Below, one piece after another: positions 16,937 through 24,225 of a stretch of 41,753 bases of DNA. Numbering within the stretch: the first letter of the stretch is position 1; each line of letters starts with the position of its first letter. The stretch is from Bacteroidales bacterium. GTDB lineage: Bacteria > Bacteroidota > Bacteroidia > Bacteroidales > Bacteroidaceae. The stretch lies in assembly GCA_030528715.1 (NCBI GenBank), contig JAUMYJ010000005.1, forward strand, positions 1-41,753, given 5' to 3'. The position numbers and the translations under genes are program-made. Under the pieces are notes generated by a model. The model saw only the letters and a list, made by a program, of their open reading frames with translations, was not told the origin of the DNA and made no database searches.

Positions 16937-18046
16937 TTATCGTCCTCCCGATAGCAAGATATAAAACTTGGGAACATAAGCTCTAAGCAGCACACCTAAA
17001 CCGACCAAGGCCATTGCTATAGCTAGCGGTGAAATCAAAAAAGCAACGGTATAACCCAAAGCATTATTACCGAGGATAATGAGCATAGTCTTAAATATAA
17101 TTTGCACTGCTGGTACATGAAACAAATAAATAAAAAAGGTATAACGACACATCACAGACAAACTTTTATACTTCGAAAGTATAAAGTTTGCAGGCACTAT
17201 ACGATCAAAAAGTTGCCAAAGTGTCACTGACCCTAAAAGCACTTCACTAATTATCAAAACAATACCGACATTGTCCTCGCAACCAAACTCCAACCCTAAC
17301 AAACGACGTACAACGAATAATAGAAAGAGAAAAGGAAAGACAATTGACTTACTGAAAGATAAGAAGGGTAAGAATAAACTCCCAAATACGAAATAAAACG
17401 CACCTGATACGAAAGACAGATTAGGCACAATAAAAATCATCACTAACAGTGGGAGTAGAGACCATAATCCCAACACGCGACGTAAATAATAAAGTAAAGG
17501 AGAGCATAAGACTATAACAAGCAAATCACGCAAGAACCAAAGATGAAAAGCCCAAGGCATATTATTACGATCTACAATGAAGATCGAACGAGACAACTCT
17601 ATGAAAGACAAGTCGCGAAATTGTGATGTATAGTAAATTTTATTTAGATAAGGCACAGCAAATGGTATATTTTCGACTGCCAGAAAGAATAAAGGATAAA
17701 CCAAAGCACCTATCACAAAAGGGATTAACAAGGTGTTAACACGCTTATACATATTGGCTAAGACACCCTCTATATCTTTGGCTGTTTGAAAAAAGAAGTA
17801 ACCTGAAATCATATAAAAGAGAGGTACAGCAACAGGGCCAAAGACTCCAACGAGCATCGTACGTAGGGCAAGAGGAACCACAAACGCCATTCCCTCTGGG
17901 AAATCTACATGCAAATAAACCACCAGTAAAATTAAAGCAAGTGAGAGTGCCCGTACCTTGTCAGACAAAGCAGAAGAAACACTAAATGCACTATGTCTAC
18001 ACTCAGGTAACACATAGCCTTGGGTTACTTTAAACATAACACACAA
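16937..18046 (-). CDS. Acyltransferase 3 family membrane protein
   Basis: The 369-residue protein has about ten hydrophobic segments. Near its N-terminus is the motif KVRALSLALILLVVYLHVDF, with the His expected in acyltransferase-3 (OafA/WecH/OatA-like) proteins, followed by GVFGPVAVPLFYMISGYFFF and later MPWAFHLWFLRDLLVIV. The family transfers acetyl or other acyl groups to sugars of O-antigen, peptidoglycan or capsule from the inner membrane; the substrate here is unknown and no glycan operon is adjacent. The start could be at MCVMF or at the second Met (MFKVTQG). The gene is visibly more AT-rich than its neighbours, which hints at transfer, and has its own well-formed promoter. Confidence 0.87.
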   Translation of the reverse strand: MCVMFKVTQGYVLPECRHSAFSVSSALSDKVRALSLALILLVVYLHVDFPEGMAFVVPLALRTMLVGVFGPVAVPLFYMISGYFFFQTAKDIEGVLANMYKRVNTLLIPFVIGALVYPLFFLAVENIPFAVPYLNKIYYTSQFRDLSFIELSRSIFIVDRNNMPWAFHLWFLRDLLVIVLCSPLLYYLRRVLGLWSLLPLLVMIFIVPNLSFVSGAFYFVFGSLFLPFLSFSKSIVFPFLFLLFVVRRLLGLEFGCEDNVGIVLIISEVLLGSVTLWQLFDRIVPANFILSKYKSLSVMCRYTFFIYLFHVPAVQIIFKTMLIILGNNALGYTVAFLISPLAIAMALVGLGVLLRAYVPKFYILLSGGR

Positions 18047-18125
18047 AAAGACTTTGTAGTAAAACTACAAATGTTTATCATATTACACTCTGGATACAAA
18101 TCAAGCCACATAAAATTAGCATATG

Positions 18126-18155
18126 CAAAGTTATATATTTTTTATGACAAAGCAA
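18126..18155 (-). promoter_or_regulatory. Acyltransferase gene promoter (-33/-7)
   Basis: On the minus strand TTG (18153-18155), a 19-base spacer and TAACTTTG (18126-18133) give a full match to the Bacteroidota promoter layout. The start codon lies about 80 bases downstream. Confidence 0.72.
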
Positions 18156-18327
18156 TTTAATCCCTACATTTCGTTTTCTGTCCCCAAGCTATACCTATTT
18201 TCCTCCAAAAATACGATCTCTTTAGATTAGATAGGGGCGACACTAGTCTTTGCTAACCAAGGATATTCACTAAACGCTAAGTTAACTCTAAATGCATTTT
18301 CTCATGTCTCACAAGGTAATAGAAAAA

Positions 18328-18417
18328 TTTTTGTCCGAAGGCTTCAGACAAACGGCCGTAGACTGCGAGCAAAAACACGCGGTCTACGGACAAGTGTCCG
18401 AAGTTTTTGGACAAAAA
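18328..18417. repeat. 36-nt imperfect inverted repeat between divergent promoters
   Basis: The arms 18328-18363 and 18382-18417 pair at 28 of 36 positions around an 18-base loop. The matched blocks are TTTTTGTCC, CTTC, GACA and CCGTAGAC. Read on the minus strand the hairpin is followed by a T-run, like a factor-independent terminator. It lies about 190 bases upstream of the acyltransferase promoter and 120 bases upstream of the nagA promoter, in a 400-base stretch with no convincing gene. Confidence 0.65.
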
Positions 18418-18538
18418 ACACCTGCTCGACAGACGATACATAACTCCTAGGCCTAGAGAGCATACAACGAAGAAAGAAAACAGCACCAGCAACACACAAA
18501 AAACAGCAAGAAATAAAGGCTATGCCAAGAAAAAGCCG

Positions 18539-18546
18539 TAACTTTG
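18539..18546 (+). promoter_or_regulatory. nagA promoter (-7 box)
   Basis: TAACTTTG matches the -7 consensus. It predicts a transcript start near 18553, which places the upstream in-frame ATG at 18544 outside the mRNA and supports the ATG at 18625. Confidence 0.62.
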
Positions 18547-18624
18547 CAGTACCCATTCTATAATGTAAAATACATGCTCGACCGAGGCCGAGCTCAAAGG
18601 ACACATAATCCCTATCCCTACGTT

Positions 18625-19812
18625 ATGTTAAAACAAATCGTCAATGGCCGCATCTTGACTCCCGAAGGCTGGCTCACAGGTGGCTCGGTAGTCGTAGAAG
18701 GTACTAAAATCAAAGCAGTAGTCAACACCGAGCTACCCATAGAAGGTGCCGAAATCATTGATGCCAAAGGCCACTATGTAGTGCCCGGTGGTATCGAACT
18801 ACACATTCATGGTGGTGGTGGTCGCGACTTTATGGAAGGTACAGAAGAAGCCTTCAAAGTAGCCGTAGAGACACACTTGATGTATGGCACAACTGCCATC
18901 TACCCCACACTCTCGTCTTCGACAGTACCGATGATTAAAGATGCCATCAAAACAACCGAAAAGATGATGGCCGAAGACCCTAACACGCCTATCATGGGCT
19001 TACACCTCGAAGGCCCTTACTTCAACCTCGAAATGGCTGGTGGACAAATCCCTGAAAACATTCGCTTAGCCGACCCCGCAGAATACAAAGAAATTTTAGA
19101 AAGCACCAACGTGATTAAGCGCTGGGACGCCGCACCCGAGTTGCATGGTGCACTCGAATTTGGTAAATGCTGCTGCGAGCATGGTGTATTGCCTTCAATT
19201 GCACATACCAAGGTAGACTACGATGGCGTGGTAAAAGCTTATGAGCATGGCTATACACACGTAACACACTTCTACAACGCCATGACGGGCTTTCACAAAG
19301 TGCGCGAATATAAGAAAGCTGGCTGTATCGAAGCAGTGTATGACATCGAGGATATGACGGTAGAAATGATTGCCGATAGCATTCACGTACCAACACCAAT
19401 GCTACGTATGATTTACAAGTTTAAAGGTGTAGAAAACACGGCCTTGATTACCGATGCTCTCTCGTGTACAAAAACACAAAACGACTATGCTTTTGACCCA
19501 CGCGTAATCATCGAAGATGGTGTATGCAAACTTGCTGACCGCTCTGCGTTGGCTGGCAGCATCGCTACAATGGATCGATTGCTACGCACTTGTGTGACAG
19601 AAGCAGGTATCCCAATGGAAGATGCTGTGCGCATGTCAAGCGAATCGCCTGCACGCATCATGGGTATCCTTGACCGCAAAGGTACCCTTGAAGCAGGCAA
19701 AGATGCCGACATCACAATGTATGACAATGATATCAACCTACGCTATGTTATGGCGATGGGCAAGGTATGGCGCGACAATATAGACCAAATAGACCCTGAG
19801 TTTGTGAGTTAA
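18625..19812 (+). CDS. nagA: N-acetylglucosamine-6-phosphate deacetylase
   Basis: The 395-residue amidohydrolase-superfamily enzyme removes acetate from GlcNAc-6-phosphate, feeding amino-sugar catabolism and cell-wall recycling. Metal and substrate motifs are HIHGGGGRDFMEG, HLEGPYFN with the metal-binding Glu, PSIAHTKVDY, HVTHFYNAM and ALITDALS with the catalytic Asp. The C-terminus GKDADITMYD is typical. I chose MLKQIVNGRILTPEGW as start: an upstream in-frame ATG would add 27 residues but overlaps the predicted promoter. No nagB or GlcNAc transporter is adjacent. Confidence 0.94.
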   Translation: MLKQIVNGRILTPEGWLTGGSVVVEGTKIKAVVNTELPIEGAEIIDAKGHYVVPGGIELHIHGGGGRDFMEGTEEAFKVAVETHLMYGTTAIYPTLSSSTVPMIKDAIKTTEKMMAEDPNTPIMGLHLEGPYFNLEMAGGQIPENIRLADPAEYKEILESTNVIKRWDAAPELHGALEFGKCCCEHGVLPSIAHTKVDYDGVVKAYEHGYTHVTHFYNAMTGFHKVREYKKAGCIEAVYDIEDMTVEMIADSIHVPTPMLRMIYKFKGVENTALITDALSCTKTQNDYAFDPRVIIEDGVCKLADRSALAGSIATMDRLLRTCVTEAGIPMEDAVRMSSESPARIMGILDRKGTLEAGKDADITMYDNDINLRYVMAMGKVWRDNIDQIDPEFVS

Positions 19813-19850
19813 TACAGGCTATTTCTCACACAGATGAGTACCTAAAACAT

Positions 19851-19909
19851 AAAAACTCGGCAACGTTAATAACTGACATAAAGTTATTACGCGTTATGCC
19901 GAGTTTTTC
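19851..19909 (+). terminator. Branched terminator or attenuator before pyrE
   Basis: An outer stem pairs AAAAACTCGGC with GCCGAGTTTTT, ending in a T5 run, and encloses an inner perfect stem TAATAACT/AGTTATTA. This is the clearest factor-independent terminator in the window. It sits 38 bases after nagA and 35 bases before the pyrE ATG. Confidence 0.8.
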
Positions 19910-19944
19910 TCAAAAACACCCAATAGTCAATCTCAAACGACACG

Positions 19945-20583
19945 ATGCAAAAAAACGTAGAACAAATATTTGCCGAGAAGCTGCTGGCTGTAAAGGCTAT
20001 CAAATTACAACCCACCTCACCCTTTACCTGGGCTTCGGGTTGGAAGTCTCCCATCTATTGCGATAATCGCAAGACACTCTCATTTCCTGCATTGCGCAAC
20101 TTTGTAAAGACACAGCTTACACGCCTTATCATGGAGCGTTTTCCTGAGGCCGACGCCGTAGCTGGTGTAGCTACGGGAGCTATTGCCCAAGGAGCACTAG
20201 TAGCCGATGCCCTACATCTGCCTTTTGTCTATGTGCGCTCATCGGCCAAAGACCATGGCTTAGCTAACCTCATAGAAGGTGAATTGCGCCCAGGCATGAA
20301 GGTCGTAGTGGTAGAAGATCTCATATCTACTGGTGGTAGCAGTTTAAAAGCCGTAGAAGCGCTACGCGCCATAGAAGGTATTGAAGTGGTAGGCATGGTA
20401 GCAGCCTTTACCTATGGCTTTGGTGTGGCCGAAACAGCGTTTGCCCAAGCTGGTATACGCCTCGAAACACTTACGAACTATGCCACAGTTGTAGAGACAG
20501 CAGCAGCAACGGGATATATTACACCAGAGCAAATTGACACACTCAATCAATGGCGCACCGCTCCTGCCGAGTGGCAAGGATAA
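19945..20583 (+). CDS. pyrE: Orotate phosphoribosyltransferase
   Basis: The 212-residue type I phosphoribosyltransferase joins orotate and PRPP to make orotidine 5'-monophosphate in pyrimidine synthesis. The N-terminal ASGWKSPIYCDNR motif and the PRPP-binding loop VVVVEDLISTGGSSLKAVEA are intact, as is the VRSSAKDHG lysine loop. Length is normal. No -7 box was found between the terminator-like structure upstream and the ATG, so expression may depend on read-through or attenuation. The SRPBCC gene follows 22 bases later, probably on the same mRNA. Confidence 0.95.
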   Translation: MQKNVEQIFAEKLLAVKAIKLQPTSPFTWASGWKSPIYCDNRKTLSFPALRNFVKTQLTRLIMERFPEADAVAGVATGAIAQGALVADALHLPFVYVRSSAKDHGLANLIEGELRPGMKVVVVEDLISTGGSSLKAVEALRAIEGIEVVGMVAAFTYGFGVAETAFAQAGIRLETLTNYATVVETAAATGYITPEQIDTLNQWRTAPAEWQG

Positions 20584-20605
20584 CCCTCAAAACCAAAAAG
20601 CGACA

Positions 20606-21088
20606 ATGGGAGTAACGACTTTTGAAAGCACAATAAAAATTGTGCCCTATGCACCCGATGTAGTGTATGCTAAACTAGCCGACCTCAATAACCTAAGCCT
20701 ACTGAAAGAAGCGCTCAATAGCCCCGAATATGCTACACGTCTCGAACAAGCCGTACCTGCTGAAAAACTTGCCGAAGCACGACAAGCTATTGAAAGCATG
20801 ACCTTTGACACAGATAGCGTAAATGTAGCCTCACCAATGGGTAATGTTCGCCTAACAATAGTAGACCGCGAAGCTCCTAAAATGATAAAACTTGCTGGCG
20901 AAGGTTTACCTATTGACATAAACCTTTGGATACAGCTACTACCACATGACGATGGCACAACAAGCCTCATGAAAGTAACCATAAAGGCAGACCTCAACAT
21001 CTTTATTAAAGCCATGGTAAGCAAGCCACTCAAACAAGGCGTAGAGAAAATGGCCGAAATATTGGCTGCGCTACCCTATGGCGCATAG
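20606..21088 (+). CDS. SRPBCC (START-like) family protein
   Basis: The 160-residue cytosolic protein fits the SRPBCC/polyketide-cyclase fold: an N-terminal strand FESTIKIVPYAPDVVYAKLADLNNL, a central APKMIKLAGEG strand, and a long C-terminal helix (KPLKQGVEKMAEILAALP). Such proteins bind hydrophobic ligands in a deep cavity; the ligand is unknown. The start at MGVTTFES is preferred because the longer frame would overlap the end of pyrE by 50 bases. It lies close behind pyrE and ahead of a hairpin, so it looks like the last gene of that transcript. Confidence 0.8.
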   Translation: MGVTTFESTIKIVPYAPDVVYAKLADLNNLSLLKEALNSPEYATRLEQAVPAEKLAEARQAIESMTFDTDSVNVASPMGNVRLTIVDREAPKMIKLAGEGLPIDINLWIQLLPHDDGTTSLMKVTIKADLNIFIKAMVSKPLKQGVEKMAEILAALPYGA

Positions 21089-21111
21089 CACCGACTAGCC
21101 GACTCAATAGC

Positions 21112-21161
21112 TACGGAGCAATCAGCACGCCCAGTAAGTGATGTGTGCAGATTGCTCCGTA
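21112..21161 (+). terminator. Hairpin between SRPBCC gene and hemW
   Basis: The arms TACGGAGCAATC (21112-21123) and 21150-21161 pair perfectly over 12 bp. The 26-base interior contains a further GCAC/GTGC pairing. It overlaps the longest possible hemW frame, which argues for the shorter hemW start. Confidence 0.7.
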
Positions 21162-21184
21162 ACGCCTACACACTTTTAAGCTCT

Positions 21185-22327
21185 ATGTCTGCCCTTTATC
21201 TACACATTCCCTACTGTAAGAGTCGCTGCATCTATTGCGATTTTTATACCACAGCCTCTACGCGAGGGTACTCAGCCTTTGTTCAGGCCTTGTGTGGCGA
21301 GCTGGTGCTGCGCAGTAAGACTTGGGCAAAGACCGAGATACAGACCATCTATGTTGGTGGTGGCACGCCCTCTCAACTCAGTATTGAAGAGCTAGCACAC
21401 ATCTTTAAGATTATCGAAGCACACTACCAAATCAGTAACACGGCTGAAATTACCATTGAGGCAAACCCCGATGATCTTACCGAGGCCTACGTAGCAGCTA
21501 TGCGCCAGCACCTCCCTGTGAACCGCATAAGTATGGGCTTGCAAACCTTTGACAACCAGTTGCTACGCTTACTCAACCGACGCCACACTGCCGAAGAAGC
21601 CGAAATGGCTGTAAAACGGCTCATGCATTACGGCTATACAAACCTAAGTATTGACCTCATCTATGGACTGCCCAATCAAACACTCGAAGCATGGCAGCAC
21701 GATGTAGCACGTGCATTGTGTCTGCCAATCAAACATCTCAGTGCATACGCCCTCATCTACGAACCTGGCACACCATTGATGCGCATGAAAGCAGCAGGCA
21801 AAGTGCATGAAGCCGACGATGCATTGAGCTTAGCTATGTTTGAGCACCTCATAGATGCAACACAAGTAGCAGGTTTGCAACAATACGAAATATCCAACTT
21901 TGCTCGCGAGGGTTACCATTCACGCCATAACACGACCTATTGGCAAGGGAAACCCTATGTCGCTTGTGGCCCATCAGCCCATGGCTACGATGGTATGCAT
22001 CGCTACTATAACACACCACGTTTGGCCTCGTATATCAAAGCCATGGGTGATGTTGAAGGGCAAGGACTACAACACATTGAGGTGTTAAGTATAGACGAGC
22101 AATACAACGACTTTGTACTAACACGCCTTCGTACCATGGCAGGGCTAAACACCGAGGAACTCGTAGCACAATTTGGTACAGACTACTTGGACTACGCCCT
22201 ACAAGAGGCGCAAACTCACCTCCAACGCGGCCACCTCGAACACATAGGTAACGTGCTACGTCTCACGCGTAATGGCATTTTTGTGTCAGACACCATCATG
22301 GCAGACCTCATGCGTGTAGACGACTAA
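21185..22327 (+). CDS. hemW: HemW-like radical SAM protein (heme chaperone)
   Basis: The 380-residue protein starts MSALYLHIPYCKSRCIYCDF, which carries the CxxxCxxC motif for a 4Fe-4S cluster and S-adenosylmethionine. It continues with TIYVGGGTPSQL, EITIEANPDDLT, RISMGLQTFD and SIDLIYGLPNQT, all typical of HemW rather than coproporphyrinogen oxidase HemN. A C-terminal HemN_C winged-helix region (about residues 300-375) completes it. HemW binds heme and is thought to deliver it to target proteins. An upstream in-frame ATG at 21143 would put the start inside a hairpin, so the ATG at 21185 was chosen. Confidence 0.92.
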   Translation: MSALYLHIPYCKSRCIYCDFYTTASTRGYSAFVQALCGELVLRSKTWAKTEIQTIYVGGGTPSQLSIEELAHIFKIIEAHYQISNTAEITIEANPDDLTEAYVAAMRQHLPVNRISMGLQTFDNQLLRLLNRRHTAEEAEMAVKRLMHYGYTNLSIDLIYGLPNQTLEAWQHDVARALCLPIKHLSAYALIYEPGTPLMRMKAAGKVHEADDALSLAMFEHLIDATQVAGLQQYEISNFAREGYHSRHNTTYWQGKPYVACGPSAHGYDGMHRYYNTPRLASYIKAMGDVEGQGLQHIEVLSIDEQYNDFVLTRLRTMAGLNTEELVAQFGTDYLDYALQEAQTHLQRGHLEHIGNVLRLTRNGIFVSDTIMADLMRVDD

Positions 22328-22356
22328 GACTCATGTAAGAAAACACCCCTGAGCAC

Positions 22357-22387
22357 TTGCTATTTACAGCATTTTTGCTTAACTTTG
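22357..22387 (+). promoter_or_regulatory. GNAT gene promoter (-33/-7)
   Basis: TTG (22357-22359), a 20-base spacer and TAACTTTG (22380-22387) match the Bacteroidota promoter layout. The ATG lies 33 bases downstream. Confidence 0.7.
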
Positions 22388-22419
22388 CGATGATAACAGC
22401 ACATTTTTTATAGACACTC

Positions 22420-23172
22420 ATGAAGCAGCGAACTACTGCCATACGCTTAGCCACCCCAAAAGACTTAAACCTGCTATATCCTATTTACGACCAAGCACGT
22501 CGCTACATGGTAGCTATGGGAAACCCTAGCCAATGGGGCTTTTACTACCCCGAGCCTGCCGTGACTGATGCCGATGTAGCCACAGGCCATTGCTATGTAG
22601 TAGAAGACATTGAGGATAAAACCATCTTAGGTGTATTCGTCTACTTCAAAGGCGATTATGAGCCCTATGCCAGCATCAGCAACGGCCAATGGCTCAATGA
22701 TGCACCCTATGGCGTATTACAGCGTGTAGCCTCGGCTGGCCTTGGCGGTCACTTTGCCGACATCGTGCTTAACTGGCTCACAGCCAAAGGCGAAGATATT
22801 CGCGTAGATACGCATCGCGACAATATTAACATGCGCAACGCTCTTGTGCGACATGGTTTCCGTCTATGTGGCTCAGTGACACTCGAAAATGGCGAGCAGC
22901 GCATCGCTTTCCAATGGCGCAAACCTAGTAAGCCCAAGGCCACACTTAGCCCCGAAGAGCAACTAGAAATCCTCAAAGCGGCAGCTGAACTTATCATGCA
23001 CCCTAAACCCAATAAACCTAAGGCGAACAAGAACAAAACAACCAGCACAACTCATAGCGATAGCAAACCAGCTATCGTAAGCAATGGTGCACAGCCTGTA
23101 TGTAGTGACACACCAGCTCCTAAGCCCATGCGTATTGCTCGTGCAATTCGTAAGCCAAAGCCAAACAGCTAA
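22420..23172 (+). CDS. GNAT-family N-acetyltransferase with a basic Pro/Lys-rich tail
   Basis: The 250-residue protein has a GNAT domain in its first 168 residues: IRLATPKDLNLLYPIYDQAR, then GVFVYFKGDY, then GLGGHFADIVLNWL in place of the usual acetyl-CoA loop, and DTHRDNINMRNALVRHGFRLCG as the conserved final strand-helix. Such enzymes transfer acetyl groups from acetyl-CoA to amines; the substrate is unknown. The last 80 residues are low-complexity and rich in Lys and Pro, ending AIRKPKPNS, unusual for this family and perhaps nucleic-acid binding. It is transcribed alone between a clear promoter and a hairpin. Confidence 0.85.
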   Translation: MKQRTTAIRLATPKDLNLLYPIYDQARRYMVAMGNPSQWGFYYPEPAVTDADVATGHCYVVEDIEDKTILGVFVYFKGDYEPYASISNGQWLNDAPYGVLQRVASAGLGGHFADIVLNWLTAKGEDIRVDTHRDNINMRNALVRHGFRLCGSVTLENGEQRIAFQWRKPSKPKATLSPEEQLEILKAAAELIMHPKPNKPKANKNKTTSTTHSDSKPAIVSNGAQPVCSDTPAPKPMRIARAIRKPKPNS

Positions 23173-23252
23173 ATGTTATCTGATAAGCCTCACTAAATAG
23201 TCAAGACGTACACCCTTTGTCTAGATTGATAGGGGCTATTGCCATAAGTTAA

Positions 23253-23292
23253 AAAGCCGTATCGCAAGGTTTTACACATGCGATACGGCTTT
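23253..23292 (+). terminator. 14-bp perfect hairpin after the GNAT gene
   Basis: AAAGCCGTATCGCA (23253-23266) pairs perfectly with 23279-23292 around a 12-base loop, 80 bases after the stop. Confidence 0.75.
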
Positions 23293-23425
23293 ACATATCA
23301 TCAATTGACAGGCAAGGCTTACTAGAATAGATATCCTATCTAAAACATTAAAAATGTACGTGCACTATGCCACAAAACACTTTTATTTATCATGGCATAG
23401 CACACGTTTTGTACAATTAGTATAG

Positions 23426-23457
23426 CTTGTCGCACTAATAGAAGCGAGTGCGACAAG
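23426..23457 (-). terminator. 11-bp perfect hairpin after rprY
   Basis: CTTGTCGCACT (23426-23436) pairs with AGTGCGACAAG (23447-23457) around a 10-base loop, 13 bases past the rprY stop on the minus strand. A second, weaker palindrome (CTATGCCA/TGGCATAG, 23365-23400) lies beyond it. Confidence 0.72.
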
Positions 23458-23470
23458 TTGAGATGTAGGC

Positions 23471-24175
23471 TTAAATATCCTCGTTAGGCACTACAAGTTT
23501 ATAGCCCTTACCATGTACATTGAGGATTTCAACCTCGGGGTCTCCTTTAAGGTGCTTACGCAGCTTGGTAACGTAAACGTCCATTGAGCGTGCATTGAAG
23601 TAACTGTCTTCGATCCAAATGCTTTTAAGGGCAAAGTCGCGTGCCAAGATTTCATTGGCATACTTGCACAAGAGCGAGAGGAGGTCGTTTTCCTTCGTTG
23701 TAAGTTTGATATTAGGCTCTCCCTCGCGAATAAGTACTTGCTTTTGTGTGTCGAATAGGAAGCTACCAATTTGGTACTTCGTCTTAGCCTTATCGCGCTT
23801 GTGGTTAACATGGCGCATAATGGCCTCAATACGCAGCGTTAGCTCTTCCATTGAGAATGGCTTAGTCACGTAATCGTCAGCCCCAATCTTAAAGCCATTG
23901 ATCACATCTTCTTTCATGGTTTTAGCAGTAAGGAAAATAATGGGTATTTCCTTGTTGATTTGGCGGATTTCGGTTGCCAAAGCAAAACCATCGAGTTTGG
24001 GCATCATCACATCAAGAATACAAACATCAAATGTACCCGACATGAATGCAGACTTACCCATTTCGCCATCAGTAGCGTGGGTTACATCATAGTTTTTTAC
24101 CGAGAGGTATTCGCAGAGTACGGTACCGAGGTACTCATCGTCTTCGCAAAGTAATACTTTCACTTTATCGTCCAT
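23471..24175 (-). CDS. rprY: Response regulator RprY (OmpR/PhoB type)
   Basis: The 234-residue DNA-binding regulator has a receiver domain (residues 1-120) with the acidic pocket Glu11-Asp12-Asp13, phosphoacceptor Asp55 in CILDVMMPKLDG, Thr83 and Lys105 in TKPFS. A winged-helix trans_reg_C domain follows (about 135-230) with LTTKENDLLSLL and YFNARSMDVYVTKLRKHL. It matches RprY of Bacteroides and Porphyromonas, which in P. gingivalis is linked to oxidative stress and sodium response. The gene follows the sensor kinase by about 50 bases with no promoter between, so they form one transcript. Confidence 0.92.
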   Translation of the reverse strand: MDDKVKVLLCEDDEYLGTVLCEYLSVKNYDVTHATDGEMGKSAFMSGTFDVCILDVMMPKLDGFALATEIRQINKEIPIIFLTAKTMKEDVINGFKIGADDYVTKPFSMEELTLRIEAIMRHVNHKRDKAKTKYQIGSFLFDTQKQVLIREGEPNIKLTTKENDLLSLLCKYANEILARDFALKSIWIEDSYFNARSMDVYVTKLRKHLKGDPEVEILNVHGKGYKLVVPNEDI

Positions 24176-24225
24176 AATTCCTAAAAAATTGGGGTCCCTA
24201 ACAGAGCTAGGGAGTGGTTTTATTT

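Noticed and set aside
18277-18604. Minus-strand ORFs of 72 and 86 codons upstream of nagA
   Set aside because: They run through the imperfect inverted repeat and the nagA promoter, overlap each other and have no recognisable features.
18544-18624. 27-residue N-terminal extension of NagA
   Set aside because: It begins inside the predicted -7 box, so it would not be transcribed, and family members start at the MLKQIVNG-like strand.
20534-20605. 24-residue N-terminal extension of the SRPBCC protein
   Set aside because: It overlaps the end of pyrE out of frame and is unlike the fold's usual first strand.
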